A stretch of DNA of 8,562 nt from an uncultured Collinsella sp. (GTDB lineage: Bacteria > Actinomycetota > Coriobacteriia > Coriobacteriales > Coriobacteriaceae), in NCBI GenBank assembly GCA_900542315.1, contig UQMV01000059.1, forward strand, positions 1 through 8,562, in the 5' to 3' direction. The position numbers and the translations under genes are program-made. The notes beneath the pieces were generated by a model. The model was not told the DNA's origin, did no database searches, and saw only the letters and a list, made by a program, of their open reading frames with translations. This document shows, one piece after another, positions 3,974-8,562 of the stretch (within the stretch, counting starts at the first letter, position 1; each line of letters begins with the position of its first letter).

Positions 3974-6304
3974 ATGAACGAGTCTGACACACGGCTTAAA
4001 CTCATTGATCCTGCGATTATGAAGTCGTGGGATCGCAATACCCAAGTCTTCACTGAGTATTTCTTTACCAGTGGCGAGATCGTTGTGCGCGGAAGTATGG
4101 TCACCCGTAAAGACAAGAAGAAGGCTGACTACCTTCTGATGTATGCTCCGGGCATCCCTATCGCAATCGTCGAGGCTAAGGATACGGAGCACACCGTTGA
4201 TGCCGGTCTCCAACAGGGGATGGGATATGCCCAGCTGCTCGATATTCCGTTTGCGTACAGCTCAAACGGAAAGGGTTTTGTTGAGCACGATTTTCTTACC
4301 GGGAAAGAGCGCGCTCTTGCCATGGACGAGTTTCCCACTCCGGCGGAACTTTGGACACGATACTCAAAAGCAAAGGGGCTTGAACATCCGTATAGCCAGG
4401 AGATTGTGACCGCTCCGTATTACCAGGAGCACGGCGGCAATCATCCTCGCTACTATCAGTGCATCGCCATCAATCGTACGCTTGAAGCTATTGCGCGAGG
4501 TAAGAATCGCATCTTGCTCGTTATGGCAACGGGAACGGGAAAGACTTTTACGGCTTTTCAAATCGTTCATCGCTTGCGACAGACTACCGAGGTTCGTAAG
4601 GTTCTCTATCTGGCGGACCGCAATATTCTCGTCGATCAGACCATAGACGGCGATTTCAAGCCTCTCAAGAGGGTTACAACCAAGGTCGTAGGTCGAAAGC
4701 TCGATTCTGCTTACGAGGTCTATTTCTCGCTCTACCAACAGCTTGTTGGAGAAAACGGTGAAGAAATATTCCGCGAGTTCGACTCGGAATTCTTCGATTT
4801 GATTATCGTCGACGAGTGCCATCGCGGAAGTGCCGCGGCGGACTCCGCATGGCGTAAGGTACTTGAGTATTTCAATTGTGCAATTCAAATCGGTATGACG
4901 GCTACGCCAAAGGAGACTGAAGAGGTTTCAAACATTACCTACTTCGGCGAACCTGTCTACACCTACTCCCTTAAACAGGGAATCGAGGATGGCTTTCTCG
5001 CCCCGTATAAAGTTATTCGTCCTAAGCTGAACGTCGACATTTACGGATACCGTACTGAGGAAGGCACCATAGATGATCGCGGCGAAGCTCTGCCCAAACG
5101 TGTTTTCGAGAAGCAAGACTTCGACAGCGAGATTGTCATCAAAGAGCGCTACGAGGAAGTTGCCAAGCGGATAACTCAATTTCTAAAGGAGACGGATCGT
5201 TACTCCAAGACCATAGTCTTTTGCGTTGACATCGAGCATGCCGAAAATATGCGACGTGCCCTTGTAAACGAGAACGCCGATATCGTAAGAGATCACCCCA
5301 CCTACATCATGAAGATTACGGGTGACGACAGGGAAGGTAAGGCTCAGTTAGATAACTTCATCGACCCCGACGAGAAATGCCCGACCATCGTTACGACTTC
5401 GAAGCTTCTCACCACTGGTGTTAATTGCAAGACGTGTAAGGTAGTCGTGCTCGACAACAAGTTCGGTGAGCACGGAATGACGGAGTTCAAGCAGATTATC
5501 GGCCGCGGAACCCGTATCTGTGAGGACTACGACAAACTCTATTTCACCATCCTCGATTTTCGTGACGCATCGCGTTTGTTTGCAGATCCCGAGTTTGATG
5601 GCGAACCTGTTGTTGTGTTTGAGCCTAATCCGGGTGACCCCATTGCGGATCCGGGTCCCGGCGGCAATGGCGGCAGTCCCGTTCCGCCTCCGTCTCCGAT
5701 CGTAGACCCACCCGTATTGCCGCCGGACGATCCGTCCTCCCATGTGAAATATCACGTTCATGGGGCCGACGTCTATGTAGTGTCGGAGATGGTGCAGTAT
5801 TACTCCTCCGATGGCCTTCTTGTAACTGAGAGCCTTAAGGACTATACGCGAAAAAACATTCTCGGCGAATACGACACTCTTGACCACTTCCTAGCGGCGT
5901 GGAACTCTGAACATAAGAAACAAGCGATTATCGATGAGCTGCGTGCGCGTGGCGTATTCCTGGATGAGCTGCGGCTCGAGACTGGACAGGAGCAAATGAG
6001 CGACTTTGACCTCATTTGCCACATTGCTTACGACCAGAGACCTCTTACGCGCAGCGAGAGAGCCAATAGTGTCAAGAAAAAGGGTGTGCTCTATGAGTAT
6101 GCCGGCGTCGCGCGTGAGGTCCTTGAAGCGCTTCTCGACAAATATGCGACGTCGAACCTCGTAGACTTGGACGACACCCACGTCCTCGACCTCGAGGAAT
6201 TCCGTCGGTTTGGCAGCCCAATGAAGATCGTCGCCGCATTCGGCGGCAAACAACAGTACATTCAGGCAGCGCAGATGCTCGAGGACGAGCTCTACATCGC
6301 ATAG
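3974..6304 (+). CDS. hsdR: Type I restriction endonuclease subunit R (HsdR), EcoEI-like
   Basis: HsdR is the ATP-driven motor and nuclease of a type I restriction enzyme. It works with the HsdM/HsdS complex to translocate and cut DNA lacking the host mark. The 776 residues show, in order: an N-terminal PD-(D/E)xK nuclease with D52 (KADYLL) and E67-A-K69 (IVEAKD); helicase motif I ATGTGKT (185-191); motif II DECH (280-283); motif III TAT (309-311); motif V TTGVN (480-484); and motif VI QIIGRGTR (507-514). A proline/glycine-rich linker (about 551-588) leads to a helical C-terminal domain resembling the EcoEI R C-terminal domain that docks on the methyltransferase. The length suits the type IB branch and is shorter than EcoKI or EcoR124 HsdR. 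All catalytic motifs appear intact. It is first in the operon, and hsdM begins 19 bp after its stop. Base composition is visibly less GC-rich than that of the genes to the left. Confidence 0.95.
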   Translation: MNESDTRLKLIDPAIMKSWDRNTQVFTEYFFTSGEIVVRGSMVTRKDKKKADYLLMYAPGIPIAIVEAKDTEHTVDAGLQQGMGYAQLLDIPFAYSSNGKGFVEHDFLTGKERALAMDEFPTPAELWTRYSKAKGLEHPYSQEIVTAPYYQEHGGNHPRYYQCIAINRTLEAIARGKNRILLVMATGTGKTFTAFQIVHRLRQTTEVRKVLYLADRNILVDQTIDGDFKPLKRVTTKVVGRKLDSAYEVYFSLYQQLVGENGEEIFREFDSEFFDLIIVDECHRGSAAADSAWRKVLEYFNCAIQIGMTATPKETEEVSNITYFGEPVYTYSLKQGIEDGFLAPYKVIRPKLNVDIYGYRTEEGTIDDRGEALPKRVFEKQDFDSEIVIKERYEEVAKRITQFLKETDRYSKTIVFCVDIEHAENMRRALVNENADIVRDHPTYIMKITGDDREGKAQLDNFIDPDEKCPTIVTTSKLLTTGVNCKTCKVVVLDNKFGEHGMTEFKQIIGRGTRICEDYDKLYFTILDFRDASRLFADPEFDGEPVVVFEPNPGDPIADPGPGGNGGSPVPPPSPIVDPPVLPPDDPSSHVKYHVHGADVYVVSEMVQYYSSDGLLVTESLKDYTRKNILGEYDTLDHFLAAWNSEHKKQAIIDELRARGVFLDELRLETGQEQMSDFDLICHIAYDQRPLTRSERANSVKKKGVLYEYAGVAREVLEALLDKYATSNLVDLDDTHVLDLEEFRRFGSPMKIVAAFGGKQQYIQAAQMLEDELYIA

Positions 6305-6323
6305 AGAAAGGTAACGATAGCAA

Positions 6324-7802
6324 ATGGCACTGGGATCTCTCGTAAAGACCCTGCAGAACATCATGCGCAAAGACGCCGGCATCAATGGCGATGCGCAGCG
6401 CATTGAGCAGATGACTTGGCTTTTCTTCCTCAAGATTTACGATGCCAAGGAGCAGGAGTGGGAGTTTCACGATGACTCCTATCAGTCCATCATCCCCGAG
6501 CGCCTGCGCTGGTATAGCTGGGCGCACGATGCGAAAGACGGCAAGGCGCTTACTGGCGATGAGCTTCTCGACTTTGTAAACAATGATCTATTCAAGACTC
6601 TTGAGAGTCTTGAGCTTGCACCTGATGCGCCTTTGCGACACGTCGTCGTCAAGGCTGCTTTTACTGACGCCAACAACTACATGAAGGATGGGATTCTACT
6701 TCGTCAAGTCATCAACGAGATTGACGAGTCGGTTGATTTTACCGAGTACAAAGAGCGCCACGCCTTCGGTGAAATTTACGAGACCATCCTGAAAGACTTA
6801 CAGTCCGCGGGTAATGCCGGCGAGTTTTACACACCCCGAGCGGTGACTGACTTTATGGCCCAGGCACTTGCGCCCAAGCTCGGCGAGACTGTGGCTGACT
6901 TCGCGTGTGGCACGGGCGGCTTTTTGACGAGCGCCCTCAAGATTCTCGACTCCCAGGTTCAGACTCCAGCCGATCGTGAACTCTATGCAAGATCGGTCTA
7001 CGGCATCGAGAAGAAGCAGCTCCCTTACCTGCTGTGCGTGACCAACATGCTGTTGCACGATATCGATAATCCTGAAGTCTTTCACGATAACTCTCTCGAG
7101 AAGGATGTTCGCGAGTGGAAGCACAAGCCTGACGGCCAGTTTGACGTCGTACTTATGAACCCGCCCTATGGCGGGTCCGAGAGTGCATCGGTGCAAAACA
7201 ACTTCCCTGTTGCACTCCGTAGCTCCGAGACCGCAGATCTATTCCTTGGACTCATTCTTTATCGTCTTAAGCGAGGCGGCCGCGCTGCTGTTATCATTCC
7301 GGATGGTTTTCTCTTTGGCCAGGATAGTGCAAAGACGGAGATCAAGCGTCGCCTGCTTGAGGACATGAACTTGCATACTGTCTTGCGCCTTCCACAGAGT
7401 GTTTTCGCTCCGTACACGAGCATCACTACTAACGTTCTGTTCTTCGATAATACGGGGGCCTCTGAGGGCGTTTGGTTCTATCGCATGGACATGCCCGAGG
7501 GGTATAAACACTTCTCTAAGACCAAGCCCATTAGGATCGAACATTTTGCACCTGTAAAGGAATGGTGGGAGAACCGTCGGGATATCGAGGAAGACGGCAA
7601 TCCCAAGGCCAAGTACTATACGGTTGACGAGTTGCGAGACGGCGGTTTTAACTTTGACGTGTGCGGCTATCCTCACGAGGAAGAGAAGATCTTACCGCCT
7701 GACGAACTGATCAGGAACTACAAAGAAGAGCGCGCTAAGCTCGATGCCGAGATTGACCAGAAGCTTGCTCGTATTTGCGAGATTCTTGGGATTGAGGCGT
7801 AG
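6324..7802 (+). CDS. hsdM: Type I DNA methyltransferase subunit M (HsdM)
   Basis: HsdM transfers a methyl group from S-adenosylmethionine to the N6 of adenine, at sites chosen by HsdS. Over 492 residues it shows the type I N-terminal helical domain (LVKTLQNIMRKDAGI and FFLKIYDAKE, about 6-44), the GEFYTPR motif (166-172), the AdoMet-binding motif I variant DFACGTGG (192-199) and the catalytic NPPY (279-282). The C-terminal tail (about 461-490) is charged and helical, suited to contact the HsdS helices. Length and N-terminus fit EcoAI/EcoEI-type HsdM. An AAAGG-like ribosome binding site (GAAAGG at 6306-6311) lies 12 bases before the ATG, directly after the hsdR stop. The stop codon TAG abuts the hsdS ATG with no gap, which suggests translational coupling and balanced M and S synthesis. 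No frameshift or missing motif is seen. Confidence 0.95.
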   Translation: MALGSLVKTLQNIMRKDAGINGDAQRIEQMTWLFFLKIYDAKEQEWEFHDDSYQSIIPERLRWYSWAHDAKDGKALTGDELLDFVNNDLFKTLESLELAPDAPLRHVVVKAAFTDANNYMKDGILLRQVINEIDESVDFTEYKERHAFGEIYETILKDLQSAGNAGEFYTPRAVTDFMAQALAPKLGETVADFACGTGGFLTSALKILDSQVQTPADRELYARSVYGIEKKQLPYLLCVTNMLLHDIDNPEVFHDNSLEKDVREWKHKPDGQFDVVLMNPPYGGSESASVQNNFPVALRSSETADLFLGLILYRLKRGGRAAVIIPDGFLFGQDSAKTEIKRRLLEDMNLHTVLRLPQSVFAPYTSITTNVLFFDNTGASEGVWFYRMDMPEGYKHFSKTKPIRIEHFAPVKEWWENRRDIEEDGNPKAKYYTVDELRDGGFNFDVCGYPHEEEKILPPDELIRNYKEERAKLDAEIDQKLARICEILGIEA

Positions 7803-8562
7803 ATGAAGGCAAAAGACCTGAAGAACTCAATCCTGCAAATGGCGATTGAGGGAAAGCTCGTTCCACAAGACCCGAGTGATGAGCCTGCAAGCGTCCTGCT
7901 TGAGCGTATTCGTGAAGGGAAGCATAAGCTTATTGCTGAGGGTAAGGCTAAATTCCCGAAGGGCGGGGAGAGCATTATCTATATCGGTTCCGATGGCTCC
8001 CCCTATGAGAAACACGTGGACACTAAGGGACGCGTTTTGAGCGACAAGTGCATCGCGGACGAGGTTCCGTTTGGGATTCCGGAAAGCTGGGCCTGGGCGA
8101 GATTTAGTGAAGTCATTGGAATTGCAGCGCGTTTGGTCGACCCGTTGAAATATCAGGACTTTCCTCATATCGCGCCTGACAACATCCAAAAAGGCACCGG
8201 AAAGCTCTTGTTCTGTCATAGTGTTAAGGCCGACGAGGTTAAGAGCGCCAATCACCTGTTCTCTGCAGGACAGATTCTCTATTCGAAGATTCGTCCAGCT
8301 CTTCGAAAGGCGGTTATCGCCCCTTTTGATGGGCTGTGTAGTGCGGATATGTATCCGCTCAACACCAAGCTGCAACCTGAATATGCCCTCACGGTTCTCC
8401 TCAGCAATTTCTTCACTGAGGAGACGCTTAAGGATGATACGCGTGTCAAAATGCCAAAGACTAATCAGAAGTCATTGAACGTCATTCTGGTCCCAGTTCC
8501 GCCCCTGGCTGAGCAGCGCCGCATCGTCGAGCGGGTGAACGAGCTCATGCCCCTGGTCGAGG
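7803..8562 (+). CDS. hsdS: Type I restriction specificity subunit S (HsdS), 5' part cut by window end
   Basis: HsdS recognises the two halves of the target site through two target recognition domains held apart by conserved helices. The 253 residues in view begin with the typical MKAKDLKNSILQMAIEGKLV helix and DEPASVLLERIR. A variable linker follows, then the first recognition domain, about residues 92-235, opening with IPESWAWARFSEV and closing with QKSLNVILVPVPPLAEQ. The frame runs off the window within the central conserved region (AEQRRIVERVNELMPLVE), so the second recognition domain is not visible. A TTGAGG ribosome binding site inside the end of hsdM precedes the ATG, which directly follows the hsdM stop. 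The recognition sequence cannot be predicted from this sequence alone. Whether the gene is whole, phase-variable or split is unknown from this window. Confidence 0.93.
   Translation, partial: MKAKDLKNSILQMAIEGKLVPQDPSDEPASVLLERIREGKHKLIAEGKAKFPKGGESIIYIGSDGSPYEKHVDTKGRVLSDKCIADEVPFGIPESWAWARFSEVIGIAARLVDPLKYQDFPHIAPDNIQKGTGKLLFCHSVKADEVKSANHLFSAGQILYSKIRPALRKAVIAPFDGLCSADMYPLNTKLQPEYALTVLLSNFFTEETLKDDTRVKMPKTNQKSLNVILVPVPPLAEQRRIVERVNELMPLVE

Noticed and set aside
5348..5887. 179-codon open frame on the minus strand opposite hsdR
   Set aside because: It overlaps conserved helicase motifs of hsdR on the other strand and has no domain features of its own.

Overview
The window reads as chromosomal DNA of a GC-rich, probably anaerobic gut Actinomycetota. 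A Collinsella-like member of the Coriobacteriia is my best guess. The reasons are the GC-rich codon use of the left-hand genes, a selenium-dependent-type xanthine dehydrogenase fragment, and the general look of the DUF4143 ATPase and exonuclease genes. This is recognition from memory, not a database result. Every confident gene lies on the + strand.

Layout. Bases 1-979 hold the C-terminal part of a molybdenum hydroxylase large subunit (xanthine dehydrogenase family), closed by a strong intrinsic terminator at about 1049-1080. Bases 1161-1275 carry a tandem array with an exact 23-bp period, just upstream of an AAA+ ATPase of the AAA_14/DUF4143 type (1296-2591). The 456-bp gap at 2592-3047 is not empty. 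It has an inverted repeat overlapping a good promoter (2618-2662), tandem hairpins ending in a terminator-like element (2818-2884), and a hydrophobic minus-strand reading frame lacking a good start codon. A stand-alone DEDDh exonuclease follows (3048-3782). It is followed at once by a second hairpin whose apex is nearly identical to the first (3786-3830).

From about 3850 the base composition drops and a promoter leads into a type I restriction-modification operon: hsdR (3974-6304), hsdM (6324-7802) and hsdS (7803 to the window end, cut at the central conserved region). Gene order, an HsdR of about 776 residues and the HsdM/HsdS N-termini fit the EcoAI/EcoEI-like branch (type IB). HsdM and HsdS would form the methyltransferase that marks a bipartite site. 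HsdR would add ATP-driven translocation and cleavage of unmarked DNA. The HsdM stop codon abuts the HsdS start codon, suggesting coupled synthesis.

The part I consider least explained is not a protein. It is the 23-bp repeat array ahead of the DUF4143 gene, together with the pair of hairpins that share an apex but have different, still-paired lower stems. I did not find convincing evidence for a wholly new multi-gene defence system. The right half is a recognisable type I system next to housekeeping-like or accessory single genes.
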